From Zantedeschia hybrid cultivar (taxonomy: Eukaryota > Streptophyta > Magnoliopsida > Alismatales > Araceae): DNA of 64,000 nucleotides. Within the stretch, counting starts at the first letter, position 1. Each line of letters opens with the position of its first letter. The stretch is taken from the NCBI GenBank assembly GCA_030544215.1, contig JARZZO010000004.1, positions 48,473,980-48,537,979 on the forward strand. The letters are read 5' to 3'. The notes below the pieces were generated by a model. That model saw only the letters and a program-made list of their open reading frames with translations. It did not search any database and had not been told where the DNA came from. Positions 23,644 to 33,053 of the stretch are shown one piece after another. The position numbers and the translations under genes are program-made.

Positions 23644-24122
23644 TCACGTTTTCGTAGAAGGCCAACCCCCTTGCCTTCCACCGCCTTCGAAGGCCACCCC
23701 CCGCCTTCTACCCCCTTCGAAGGCCAACCACCTTGCCTTCCACCTTTTGGCCACCTTTTTCACGTTTTCGTAGAAGGCCAACCCCCTTGCCTTCCACCGC
23801 CTTCGAAGGCCACCCCCCGCCTTCTACCCCCTTCGAAGGCCAACCACCTTGCCTTCCACCTTTTAGCCACCCTTTTCACCTTTTCGTGGAAGGCCAACCC
23901 CTTGCCTTCCACCGCCTTCGAAGGCCACCCCCCGCCTTCTACCCCCCTCGAAGGCCAGCCATCTCTCTCTTTTTACCACCTTTTCGTGGGAGGCCAACCC
24001 CTTGCCTTCCACCGCCTTCGAAGGCCACCCCTTGCCTTCCGCCTCCTTCGAAGGCGACCCCTCGTCTTCCACTCCCCTCGAAGGCCAGCCGGACCGCCTC
24101 CCACCACAAAAGTGGAAGGCAT
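23644..24122. repeat. Hairpin array in Ogre-1 5' LTR (GAAGGC/GCCTTC)
   Basis: Short inverted repeats such as GAAGGCCAACCCCTTGCCTTC, and GCCTTCGAAGGC at unit junctions, occur one after another. Loops are C-rich. A larger repeat of about 110-120 bp containing TTTTGGCCACCTTTTTCAC spaces groups of hairpins. All proline-rich open frames on the plus strand and glycine-rich frames on the minus strand here are by-products of the repeat. The same array is at 41045-41625 and 59395-60045. Confidence 0.9.
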
Positions 24123-24330
24123 GTCACTTGGCCGTCCACTCCTTAACCACCTTCTTGACCCCGTCTTCCCCACGATCTCCTCCACTCTCCGCCCTCGCCC
24201 CCCACTACTCCGACCACTTCCCACTCCGTCGACTGCCGCGGCCACTACCACCAACCCTTGACCACCCCCCCATTGGTTGAAGGGTGATTTACGGGGATTT
24301 AGACCCCTGTTTTCTCCCTTTTTTCCTTCG

Positions 24331-24344
24331 CCTATTTAAACCCC
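24331..24344 (+). promoter_or_regulatory. Probable TATA box of Ogre-1 LTR
   Basis: CCTATTTAAACCCC lies after a pyrimidine run and before a G-rich leader. The same position is kept in the other copies (41831 and about 60251). This is the only TATA-like box in the middle of the LTR. No transcription data are available. Confidence 0.5.
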
Positions 24345-25101
24345 CCACATCCTCTCGAGCAGGGGGTTAAGGATTCTGGGAGGAGGTTAAAGATTTTGGG
24401 TTAAAAGGATCTTCTGGGTTAAAGAGGTGGCTTCTTGGAGGGAAGGCTCAGAGGAGGTTGGCAAACGGTCGGGAGGAGTCTCGGAAGAATCCTTCGCATC
24501 TCAAATGGGCTTGTTTTCTTAACCCTCTTCTCTTTTCTCTTCTTTCACTTTCAACACCTCATTTCACTTTTCACACACGAGCACTTATCTGCATGCATGC
24601 ACCCTAGAATGACTTAGTAATCCCTATTTACCCCAGAGGTTTTAAACAAAAAAACGGGAGGTGGACGGCCATAACATATGGTCACCTTCCCTCCCCACCA
24701 TCCATCCGGTGCGTTTCCCTCTGATTTTAGTTAGTTCCTTACATTTTTATGGATAGGTTTTGTACGTTACAGTTCTAATTGGGTTCTTCTTTGTTTGGTC
24801 TTCCCTTTTCAGGATCCTTACCACCTACACGCGTGCAGAGTACCGGGCTCTCTTCCTTTGGCCGGCCGGAGGAAGGGAAGGAGGAACCAACATCTCTCGC
24901 TCCCATAGAACGCGATCATCTTCTACATTCCTGCGGAGCACAGGAACTGAAAGGTAATGCTCTTGGCGATCACACTCTCATTTCTAACCCCTCCCCTTTG
25001 AATCGCCACAGAGCTGAGACGAACGGAGGAACCCCCAATTCCGAAGCCACGCGGGCGCTGCACCACCGCGGAGGGGGACGTTCCGGGCGCCTACAACCCT
25101 C

Positions 25102-25120
25102 TGGCGATCACGGTGGGACC
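25102..25120 (+). other. Ogre-1 primer binding site
   Basis: TGGCGATCACGGTGGGACC begins six bases after the LTR end and starts with TGG, complementary to a tRNA CCA tail. The same sequence follows the Ogre-2 LTR (61055). I did not match it to a named tRNA. Confidence 0.65.
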
Positions 25121-25186
25121 TCAATAGCCCGCTGCACCCGTCGCGTTCAAAGGAAAAGAAGGTAAGGATCCTGAACCCCATAATCT

Positions 25187-25580
25187 TTGGACGGCGGGAC
25201 CCCAGCCGTCGAGCCCCTTGGACGGCCATCACTCGGCCGTCGGACCTTCTGGACGGCCACCAGTTGGCCGTCTAAACCGCCCGTGGACGGCCAACAGCTA
25301 GCCGTCCGACCCAGTAGACGGCCAGCCCCTGGCCGTCGAAATCCCGTTGAGCGGCTACCTCTTGGCCGTCCAACCCCTTTGACGGCCAGCCCCTGGCCGT
25401 CGACATCCTGTTCCCCTTTGACGGCTAACCCCTGGCCGTCTACTTCCCTTTAGACGGCTATCGCTTGGCCGTCCGGCCCATTGGACGGCCATCTCCTGGC
25501 CGTCGACATACCTTTGGACGGCCAACGCCTAGCCATCCGACCCCCTAAACGGTCAACCCCTGGCCGTCGGTTCTGCCGTT
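25187..25580. repeat. Leader hairpin array of Ogre-1 (GGACGGCCA/TGGCCGTCC)
   Basis: About a dozen units of the form GGACGGCCA-N(4-7)-TGGCCGTCC stand head to tail between the primer site and gag. Loops and spacers vary freely while the arms are largely kept. Some units carry the same change on both arms. In RNA they would form a row of short GC-rich stem-loops. Ogre-2 has the matching array at 61123-61410. This is the zone where retroelement RNAs usually keep packaging or dimerisation signals, which is inference only. Confidence 0.9.
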
Positions 25581-26111
25581 CTCTGCTTGCTATTGCTGTT
25601 CATGCATGATATGCTGTTACCTGTTCTGCTGAACTGTTTCTTTGCTTGTTACTATTGTTCATGCATGATGTGCTGTTACCTATTCTGACCTACTGTTTGT
25701 TAACTTTCTGGGTTTTGGGGTGTTCTCCGAGGGGGTTTTAAGGAAGAGCCGGCATCACATCTTTTAGTCACCTCTCCCGCAGGATCTGACTCTCCACCTG
25801 AGGATTCCCACTCGGGTGCGACTAGTCTTATTCTGTTGGGAACCTCCGTCAGTCTCCGCGAGCCAGGGATTCCCACTTGGCCGCCGAGCAGGTTGTATCT
25901 GAAACCACCTTGTAAGAACCTTGGGGTTTGTGTGAGAAATCAGTGAACTATCTCAAGTTTGAAGACACCTAATTGAATCCCAGTGCAACAAATTTTGGAA
26001 AGGTGAAGGGTCGTTAAGGGTTAAACTTGTGTTGCTAGAAACCAACTTTCATAAAACATTGGCAAACATTTCAAGTGAAACCTAAGAATCAGCTAGGGTC
26101 TGTACTTCATA
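25581..26111 (+). other. Ogre-1 leader between hairpin array and gag
   Basis: Untranslated leader shared with Ogre-2 (61411-61929). Both contain GGAAGAGCCGGCATCACA, a CACCTCTCCCGCAGGATCTGAC-like stretch and CGACTAGTCTTATTCTGTTG, then AAGGGTCGTTAAGGGTTAAA shortly before gag. A CTGTTCATGCATGAT..GCTGTTACC repeat occurs twice at 25595-25680 in Ogre-1 only. I see no open reading frame of note. Confidence 0.7.
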
Positions 26112-27416
26112 ATGAACCGAATGTATGTCAATGCTGTATATGATGACATGGACCAGCTTGGTGGCAATGTTGTTCACAATCCTTTGTTTGAGATTGAAGA
26201 AGATCCACAACAGACCTTCATAGGGATGCTCCAAGCATCCAGAGAAGGCCCTCAGAGAAAAGATTCCGATGAATCCTCTACCTCACAAGGAGAGGATGAG
26301 CCAGTGATCTCTAGTAGGACATTCCAAAACCCTGGAGAAGATCCGGAACTCATTGCCGTCCTATCACGCTATACTCCGGATCAACTCATCCAGTTGGTTT
26401 CTCGTGGCAAAATTCAGGATGCCACTCCTCGGAAAACCCAATTCCAAGGATCTTCTAGCAGACCCCAGCCAAGTCAAGCCATGCCCACGCATACGATCCC
26501 TTTTAACCCCATCAATCAGGTTACACCTCCCAAGCAGGAGGAGTTCGTTTATAAGAATGAGGTCGAGAATTGTGTACGGCGACTCATGGCCGAGAATCTC
26601 AATCTCAGGCAGCCATATTCTCTTTCGAGCTACTGCAAGCTCCCCCCGGTCTATTTTCCACAAGGGTTTAAGGTACCCAAGTACAGAAAGTACGATGGTA
26701 CCACGGACCCCCATCATCACTTATCTGGGTTTCTCATGGATTCCCATCAGTGGCTCTTCGATAGAGTCCTTCTGGTCCACCTTTTCCAAAAGTCCCTTGA
26801 AGGAGAAGCCTTGAGGTGGTTCTCTTCTTTGCCAGCTACTGACCTGATCAACTTTGACATGGTCTCTGAGAGGTTCATTACCCACTTCAACCATATGGCA
26901 GCCTTACCCCCCACTCTGTTCGATCTAGTAATGGAGAAAATGAAGTCTGACGAAGACTTCACTCATTTCGCTAACAGGTGGAGGGCCATGGCTTCTAGAG
27001 CGGAGGTCGTTATTCCTGAAGCACAAGCAGTCACCATGCTTGTTAATAATGCTACTCCCCAGCTTCGAGCCATCCTTATGCTCAGTGAACTCCAGACGTT
27101 CGCACAGCTATACAACAGAGCTAGGGTAGTCCAGTCTCAAATTCGAGACTCCACTCTGCCTTCATTCTTCGAAAATAGAAGCAGGAATAAGAAAACCACA
27201 TCAGCTCCTACCACAGAAGGAGTCACTGTCAATGAACAGGTCAGCATGCTAGCACCACCGACCAGGGTTACCAGTTCTCATTCTAAGTCTGACACTCAGT
27301 CCAGTCAGAAGCAATACTCAGCCGTCCCTCCCCCGACTAACTACAGTCGTCCTATGGCTAAGCGGGCCTCATATCCGCCTCTGCCGGAATCACTGGCAGA
27401 TATCTTTATGCTTTGA
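26112..27416 (+). CDS. gag: Ogre-1 ORF1: Gag (capsid part)
   Basis: 434 codons starting at an ATG whose surroundings are conserved in Ogre-2. Gag forms the cytoplasmic particle that packages element RNA. The N-terminal part (about 1-150) is low in structure. The retrotransposon-gag core (about 185-340) contains KYRKYDGTTDPHHHLSGF, LEGEALRWFSSLP and FDLVMEKMKSDEDFTHFANR. The C-terminus is Pro/Ser-rich. The reading frame ends at TGA (27414-27416) overlapping the ATG of the next frame (TGATG). The zinc-knuckle that normally ends Gag is encoded in the next frame (27480 onward). So either the frame shift is a mutation, or Gag-Pro is made by a -1 shift or by reinitiation. Ogre-2 has one continuous frame. 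Confidence 0.92.
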   Translation: MNRMYVNAVYDDMDQLGGNVVHNPLFEIEEDPQQTFIGMLQASREGPQRKDSDESSTSQGEDEPVISSRTFQNPGEDPELIAVLSRYTPDQLIQLVSRGKIQDATPRKTQFQGSSSRPQPSQAMPTHTIPFNPINQVTPPKQEEFVYKNEVENCVRRLMAENLNLRQPYSLSSYCKLPPVYFPQGFKVPKYRKYDGTTDPHHHLSGFLMDSHQWLFDRVLLVHLFQKSLEGEALRWFSSLPATDLINFDMVSERFITHFNHMAALPPTLFDLVMEKMKSDEDFTHFANRWRAMASRAEVVIPEAQAVTMLVNNATPQLRAILMLSELQTFAQLYNRARVVQSQIRDSTLPSFFENRSRNKKTTSAPTTEGVTVNEQVSMLAPPTRVTSSHSKSDTQSSQKQYSAVPPPTNYSRPMAKRASYPPLPESLADIFML

Positions 27417-29410
27417 TGGCCTGCAATGCCATTCAACTTCCGCCTCCAAAGGAAGGTGTCCCGCGCAATACGGACACCTCCAGGTATTGCCCTTACCATA
27501 GGATCACAGGACACACCATATATAATTGCTTCACCTTCAGGGACTGGGTATATGACTTGAATGATGAAGGGAGGATAAATTGGGAAGATATGAGAAAAGC
27601 CATCGAGGCTCTAAAGGCTAAGAAAGAACTGGGGATCGTGAAAGACCCATTACCCTCTCATCAGGTAGGTCAAGACCCCTCCGGCTCTCAAGGGAAGGTC
27701 AACACACTGATCAATGACTTGGAGCCCGTGACAGTTCGCACGGAGCAGTACTGGGAATATGAAGGGTCCGGGATAAAGCACCAAGACCCCATTTGGTCGT
27801 ATGAAACTAAAGAGGCTACCCCGGAAGTCTCCACGCTTTCTCCTAATGAGCCTTTGGTCCTAATCCGGCCCAAAGAGCGATCGGCAACCCTCAAGCCGGT
27901 CTCCCTCATTCAGATCCCTCCAATCACTGCCGAAGGACCCACCTTATCTGTCTTTTGTCCAAACAAGAACCAGGGTTCAATGATCAACTTCAATCCCATT
28001 AGGTCACCATTGGAAACAGACCCAATCACAGTAGGGGTAACGCTCAGGAATCGCATCATTCCCCCGAGCCAGTCTCTGGATTCTCAAGAAAACTCATTCC
28101 CTGCCAAAGAGAACGCCCAGTCTGAGTATGACATACTCCAGCACCTAGAGAAGACCCCCGCTAAGATCTCCATCCTTGAGCTTATCCGCAGGTCTCCCAC
28201 ACATAGGGAGACGTTGTTCAATTTCTTGCAACAGATCACAGTTAATGAAGATCTTCCTAGTGGCGGGGTCACTAATGCCATACTCTCAGTTACTCAGACT
28301 CCTATGATCTCTTTCCCCGAAAAGGATCTAGCTCCCCCTGAGTGCCGATCTCTCCCTCTATGCTTAACCGCCATCCTTAATGGTCATTCAGTAGATTCCA
28401 TTCTATTGGATACCGGTGCCTCCATCAATGTCTGTCCCCTTAAGACCCTCAGTAGGATAGGGATAGACCCGGAGAAGATTGAGTCAACATCTATGATGGT
28501 CTCGGCCTATGACAATTCCCAAAGGCCGGCAGATGGGAAGGTCTTCCTCCAACTAGAAATTGGCCCGGTATCCATGATCTCGGAGTTCTACATTCTGGAC
28601 GTTAAGCCAATCTACAACGCCATTCTAGGGAGACCTTGGATGGACCAAACTTTGGGAGTCCCATCCACCAACCATCAGTGCTACAAGTTCCCGTATAACG
28701 GAAAAATTGTGAAGGTTAAAAGCACTCCCTACATCGAGTCATTGGACTCGGTGACGGTAGAGCAAATTCCGTCCATGATAACTTCTAGGAAAGGCAAAGA
28801 GCCTGTCCTTTCATCAGTAAATTCCCACTCGAGGCCTAGGTCGAGTATAGGTTGGCAGCTCATGAGTAAGATGGGATATAGCTCAGGCTCTGGGTTAGGG
28901 AAAGAAGAACAAGGAATTCGTGACCCCATCTCAGAGAACCCTGTCATTGGGGGATGTGGCCTGGGATATAAGTTTGCTGAACCACCAAAAGAAGCGAAGG
29001 GATGGTCCCTCATGAACCATTTTATAAGAAAGAGGCAGGAATTACCCAGAATAGAGGAAGAGGTGCGAGAATGTTGTGAAGATCATCAAGAGGAGGACTT
29101 TGGCATATCCTCCTTGTTCTGTGAATCAGCCAGACCGACGGTAGGCCTTTTCTTAGCCAGGGATGAACCAGCTCCAGCTACGTTCATTCCTTTCTTGTTC
29201 CACCCACCTACCGTTCCGATGCTCTCAGCTCCGACCAACGCCAGCTCTTCCGAGTGTTCCATGTTACATGCGTTCGGTCACGAAAAAAAAAAAAAAAAAG
29301 TCCAATTCCCATCCCTCTGGAGGGGAAATTACTCTCGAGGAGCCCGTATGGTGGGGGAGCCCTGCCGTCATGGAATTTCTGTCCCAAGGGTCTACTCTTG
29401 TCCCATCTAG
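27413..29410 (+). CDS. Ogre-1 ORF2: zinc-knuckle, aspartic protease and G-patch
   Basis: The frame opens at 27413 (first ATG 27416) and runs 665 codons. Order: a CPYHRITGHTIYNC zinc-binding motif (about residue 23-36), a long linker, an aspartic protease with LLDTGASINV (about 331-340) and AILGRPWM (about 403-410), and then a G-patch domain with IGWQLMSKMGY and SGLGKEEQGI (about 480-505). A G-patch after the protease is known in Tat/Ogre elements and in some other retroelements and is linked to RNA binding. A 17-A run at 29283-29299 precedes the low-similarity tail (after about residue 620), so the true end may be different. The protease would cleave the polyprotein. Confidence 0.88.
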   Translation: MMACNAIQLPPPKEGVPRNTDTSRYCPYHRITGHTIYNCFTFRDWVYDLNDEGRINWEDMRKAIEALKAKKELGIVKDPLPSHQVGQDPSGSQGKVNTLINDLEPVTVRTEQYWEYEGSGIKHQDPIWSYETKEATPEVSTLSPNEPLVLIRPKERSATLKPVSLIQIPPITAEGPTLSVFCPNKNQGSMINFNPIRSPLETDPITVGVTLRNRIIPPSQSLDSQENSFPAKENAQSEYDILQHLEKTPAKISILELIRRSPTHRETLFNFLQQITVNEDLPSGGVTNAILSVTQTPMISFPEKDLAPPECRSLPLCLTAILNGHSVDSILLDTGASINVCPLKTLSRIGIDPEKIESTSMMVSAYDNSQRPADGKVFLQLEIGPVSMISEFYILDVKPIYNAILGRPWMDQTLGVPSTNHQCYKFPYNGKIVKVKSTPYIESLDSVTVEQIPSMITSRKGKEPVLSSVNSHSRPRSSIGWQLMSKMGYSSGSGLGKEEQGIRDPISENPVIGGCGLGYKFAEPPKEAKGWSLMNHFIRKRQELPRIEEEVRECCEDHQEEDFGISSLFCESARPTVGLFLARDEPAPATFIPFLFHPPTVPMLSAPTNASSSECSMLHAFGHEKKKKKVQFPSLWRGNYSRGARMVGEPCRHGISVPRVYSCPI

Positions 29411-29536
29411 GACATAATTGACCTGTCTTCCAAACCATGTACATAGTAGTTTAGGAATTAGGTTAACTTCCCCCATGTCTAGAAATTATAGGACTAGGCA
29501 AGTTCCTTTATTCTTAGTTCAGGAATTAGCTAATAG
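29411..29536 (+). other. Gap between protease and RT frames, possible intron
   Basis: No coding frame links ORF2 to the RT frame. Some Ogre elements splice an intron between protease and RT. Here a pyrimidine-rich TTTATTCTTAGTTCAG (about 29509-29524), or TAATAG just before 29537, could be an acceptor. GTAGGC near 29141 is one possible donor. The evidence is weak and decay is an equal explanation. Confidence 0.35.
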
Positions 29537-31378
29537 ATGCAAATGGATAAGTATCTTCAGACTGGGGTCATCTCCGAACCACCGGAGGTAGCGGAAGAAG
29601 AGTCTTGCAGTGATGGTTTAGGTGTATTTGAGCTTAGTGAAGAGGAAGAGGTGGATGACTTGGTCGAACCACTTGTGAGTGGGGCGAGACGGTTTGATGA
29701 GCCTTCATCAACTATCGATGAACCCACTAAAGAAGTCAACCTCGGAACAAAGGAGGATCCAAAGATAGTGCTAATTAGTGCCCGCTTGAGTCCAGAAGAA
29801 GAAGGGTCTATAATAGCCGTGCTCCAAGAGCACCGTGATGGGTTTGCTTGGTCATACGAGGACATGCCTGGATTAAATACAGAACTGGTAGAACACCGGC
29901 TAATCCTCAAACCCGACACCAAACCCGTAAAACAAAAGTTGAGACGGCTACAACCGGAATTAGCACTTAAAGTAAAAGAAGAGGTTGACAAACTACACAA
30001 GGCCAAGTTCATCCGGGTAGTGCTCTACCCTAAGTGGGTAGCCAATATCGTCCCGGTGGCAAAAAAAGACGGTAAGGTTAGAGTTTGCATAGACTTTCGC
30101 AACCTCAATCAAGCTTGCCCGAAGGATGATTTCCCACTACCTCATATAGATTTGCTGGTTGATAACACGGCTGGATTTGAGATGTTATCCTTCATGGACG
30201 GATTTTCAGGGTATAACCAGATCAGATTAGCTGAGGAAGATCAGGAGAAAACATCCTTCATAACTCCATGGGGAACCTATTGCTACATGGTCATGCCGTT
30301 TGGACTTAAGAATGCTGGAGCCACCTATCAAAGGGCTATGATGGCAATCTTTCATGACATGATTCACATTGATATGGAGGTCTATGTAGATGATATCTTG
30401 GTAAAATCCAAAACCAGGAAGGAGCACGCTCTAATCCTTAGGGCTGTAATGCAGAGATCAAAGGAGCACCAACTAAAGATGAACCCAAAGAAATGCGTAT
30501 TTGAGGTTTCTTCTGGAAAATTGCTAGGGTTCATGGTGAGTAGAAGAGGGATTGAGGTTGATCCAAACAAAGTGAAGGCAATAGTGGAAATGCCCCCACC
30601 TAAAAATGTCAGGGATGTAAAAGGTCTTATCGGCCGTTTGCAATTCATCAGGCGGTTCATATCTCAACACTCTGTGAGATGCAAGCCCTTTTACGATTTA
30701 TTAAAAGGAGGGGTAAAGTTCATTTGGAGTGATAAGTGTCAAAAGGCCTTCGATGAATTGAAGAGTTACCTCCTCAACCCTCCAGTCCTTATGGCTCCTA
30801 TCCCGGGGCGGCCTCTACTGCTATACGTCTCCACCACTGAAGAATCGGCTGGTGCAGTATTGGCCCAATTAGACGACGAGAAGAAAGAAAGAGCAGTGTA
30901 CTATCTGTCCAAGCTTTTCAATGATGCCGAAAAGCGATACACTGCCATGGAAAGGACGTGCGCGGCCGTCGTCTGGGTAGTGCAGAAATTGAAGCACTAC
31001 TTCCTCGCCCATGAGATCAAACTTCTAGCGAGAATGGACCCGATAAAATATTTGCTAGAGCGGCCAGTTGTAACAGATAGGCTGGTGCGATGGCAGACCT
31101 TCTTGAATCAATTCAACATCACTTATGTAAATCAGAAGGCTGTGAAGGGGCAAGCAATTGCCGAGCACCTAACTCATCACCCATTGCCCACATTTTCACC
31201 TGTCAACGAAGAATTCCCGGATGAGGAGTTGGGCTTAATAGTGGATAACACTCCATCCTGGGTCCTTCATTTTGACGGGGCACTTAATTCCCAAGGCAGT
31301 GGAATAGGAGTCGTCCTCGTATCTCCAAGAAGGGGTAAGTATTCCGCATGCTTGCCAACTCTCCTTCTCAGTAACTAA
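29537..31378 (+). CDS. pol: Ogre-1 ORF3: reverse transcriptase, RNase H and start of second RNase H
   Basis: 613 codons. An acidic N-terminal linker (1-80) leads into RT: PVKQKLRRLQPE, VCIDFRNLNQACPKDDFPLP, FMDGFSGYNQI, a YVDD catalytic box at about 283-286 and LLGFMVSRRGIEVDPNKVKAI. The gypsy RNase H follows with STTEESAGAVLAQ and AVYYLSKLFNDAEKRYTAMER (about 430-480). A second RNase H then begins at VLHFDGALNSQGSGIGVVL (about 570-590). The frame breaks near 31350, where a 1-base shift would restore TNNVAEYEALLAG in the following frame. Two RNase H domains in series are typical of Tat/Ogre elements. RT and first RNase H look intact. Confidence 0.93.
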   Translation: MQMDKYLQTGVISEPPEVAEEESCSDGLGVFELSEEEEVDDLVEPLVSGARRFDEPSSTIDEPTKEVNLGTKEDPKIVLISARLSPEEEGSIIAVLQEHRDGFAWSYEDMPGLNTELVEHRLILKPDTKPVKQKLRRLQPELALKVKEEVDKLHKAKFIRVVLYPKWVANIVPVAKKDGKVRVCIDFRNLNQACPKDDFPLPHIDLLVDNTAGFEMLSFMDGFSGYNQIRLAEEDQEKTSFITPWGTYCYMVMPFGLKNAGATYQRAMMAIFHDMIHIDMEVYVDDILVKSKTRKEHALILRAVMQRSKEHQLKMNPKKCVFEVSSGKLLGFMVSRRGIEVDPNKVKAIVEMPPPKNVRDVKGLIGRLQFIRRFISQHSVRCKPFYDLLKGGVKFIWSDKCQKAFDELKSYLLNPPVLMAPIPGRPLLLYVSTTEESAGAVLAQLDDEKKERAVYYLSKLFNDAEKRYTAMERTCAAVVWVVQKLKHYFLAHEIKLLARMDPIKYLLERPVVTDRLVRWQTFLNQFNITYVNQKAVKGQAIAEHLTHHPLPTFSPVNEEFPDEELGLIVDNTPSWVLHFDGALNSQGSGIGVVLVSPRRGKYSACLPTLLLSN

Positions 31379-33053
31379 TAATGTTGCTGAATATGAGGCC
31401 CTCCTAGCTGGCTTAAAATTGGCGTTGGTTCTTAATGCCTTAGAATTGAGGATAATTGGAGACTCTCAATTAATCCTCCGCCAAACCGTGGGCAAGTATC
31501 AAACCCGGGATTCAAAGCTGAAGCCATATCAGGAGTTGGTGAAGACACTTACCAGGCGTTTCAGAAGGATCACCTATGTACATGTGCCTAGGTCTCAGAA
31601 TATCCTAGCAGATGCCCTGGCCTCTCTATCTTCAGCTTTAGAGATTCCTGCCACCAAAGGCTCAGCCACCGTCACCTTGTACAGGCAAGACTTGCCTTCC
31701 TTTCGGGACCCTTGGTTCCAGCAATTCCTCTGTCCATCCGAGCATATCTCCGCTATCACGGATGAACTCGCCCCTGAGTGGGATGATGGGAATCCGTGGT
31801 ATTTTGACATCGTGAACTATCTCCGCGATAGGTCATTCCCGTCCTATGCCACGTCTTCTGATCGTAAGGCTATCCGCCGTACATCTCAGCGATACCTTAT
31901 CTTAGGCGACCGCCTTTTCAGGAGATCCTTTAGCGGAGTACTTCTTCGGTGTCTAGATGAGATCGAAATTCATCATGTCATAGAGGCAGCCCATGCCAGT
32001 GATTGTGGCGGTCATGTTTATGGTCGTGCCTTAGCCCAGAAACTCCTCATGTCCTATTATTGGCCTTCAATGGAGGCCGATTGTTCCATATTTGTACAAA
32101 GGTGCTCGAAATGCCAGTTACATGCTAACAAGGTTCATGCACCTTCTTCATTTCTCAAATCCGTCGTTTCCCCATGGCCCTTCGCCATGTGGGCATTCGA
32201 CGTTATAAGACCTCTGGAGGATCGAACAGGTGAAACAAAAAGGAAATCATTTATCCTAACTGCCACTGAATATTTCACTAAATGGGCTGAAGCGGAAGCA
32301 TTTGCAGAAATCAAAGCATCCACGGTGGTGAAGTTCATCAAGCGCAACATCCTCGCTAGGTTCGGGACACCGCGCGACCTCATCACCGACAATGGACCCC
32401 AGTTTATCTCCCAAGAGCTCCAGGACATGTGCAGTAAGTATGGTATCAATTTGCATCATTCTTCGCCTTACTACCCACAAGGAAATGGTCAGGCTGAGGC
32501 CACCAATAAAACCCTCATCCGAATCATTAAAAGAACTTGCAGATCACATAATTATTCAGACTGGCCTGATCGTCTAGTAGAAGCTCTTTGGGCGTATCGT
32601 ACTTCCATCCGAACCCCTACCGGACAAACACCTTATTCACTCACGTTCGGAACGGATGCGGTACTCCCGTATGAGATTCTCTTCCCTTCTCTAAGAGTGC
32701 AGTTGGACAATGGAATTAGTGACGCCGAGCGTCGTAACGCCATGTTAACCCAACTGGAACTGTTAGACGAGAAAAGGATGATGGCGGCAAATCACGCCTA
32801 GGTTTACAGAAATAGGATTGCAAGATTCTATGCAAAAAAGGTTCTTGAACGAAAGTTTGGAATTGGGGAAATGGTACTTAAAAGAAAAATGATCGAAATT
32901 CCTGGTCCCAGGAGCAAATTGCAAGAAAATTGGGAAGGTCCATTTGTAATCAAGGAGGCATACTCAGGTAACGCTTACCGCTTAATCAATGAGAAAGGAG
33001 AGGAATTGCCCCACCCATGGAACGGGGTATATTTGAAGAAATTTTATCCATGA
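31379..33053 (+). pseudogene. Ogre-1: second RNase H remainder and integrase, with one stop
   Basis: After the frameshift, NNVAEYEALLAGLKLA, RIIGDSQLI and SQNILADALASL complete the second RNase H. Integrase follows: an HHCC zinc region (HHVIEAAHASDCGGHVYG ... CSKCQLHANK), the catalytic core with FDVIRP, TDNGPQFIS and SPYYPQGNGQAEATNK, and a C-terminal part ending WNGVYLKKFYP. The longest frame is 31419-32801. A TAG at 32799-32801 stands where related elements have Gln or another coding residue, and the frame then continues without a break to 33053. A C-to-T change (CAG to TAG) explains it. Integrase inserts the DNA copy; this one would be truncated before its C-terminal domain. Confidence 0.85.

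Larger units (their letters stand above)
23511..25095 (+). repeat. Ogre-1 5' LTR
   Basis: 1585 bp, TG...CA. It has three parts: a hairpin array (23650-24120), a promoter region with a CCTATTTAAACCCC box (24331-24344), and a downstream part with GGTAATGCTCTTGGCGATCA near the end. It is nearly identical to the 3' LTR but about 110 bp shorter, because the hairpin array has fewer units. Confidence 0.95.

Noticed and set aside
23525..24280. Proline-rich open frames (PSTAFEGHPPP-type peptides) and their glycine-rich mirror frames
   Set aside because: They occur in all three frames and both strands of the LTR hairpin arrays and recur at 41000-41780 and 59260-60200. They are translations of the tandem repeat, not genes.
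25187..25580. CRISPR-like array
   Set aside because: Units are palindromes with short variable loops rather than constant repeats separated by unique spacers of fixed length. There are no cas genes and the DNA is from a plant nucleus.
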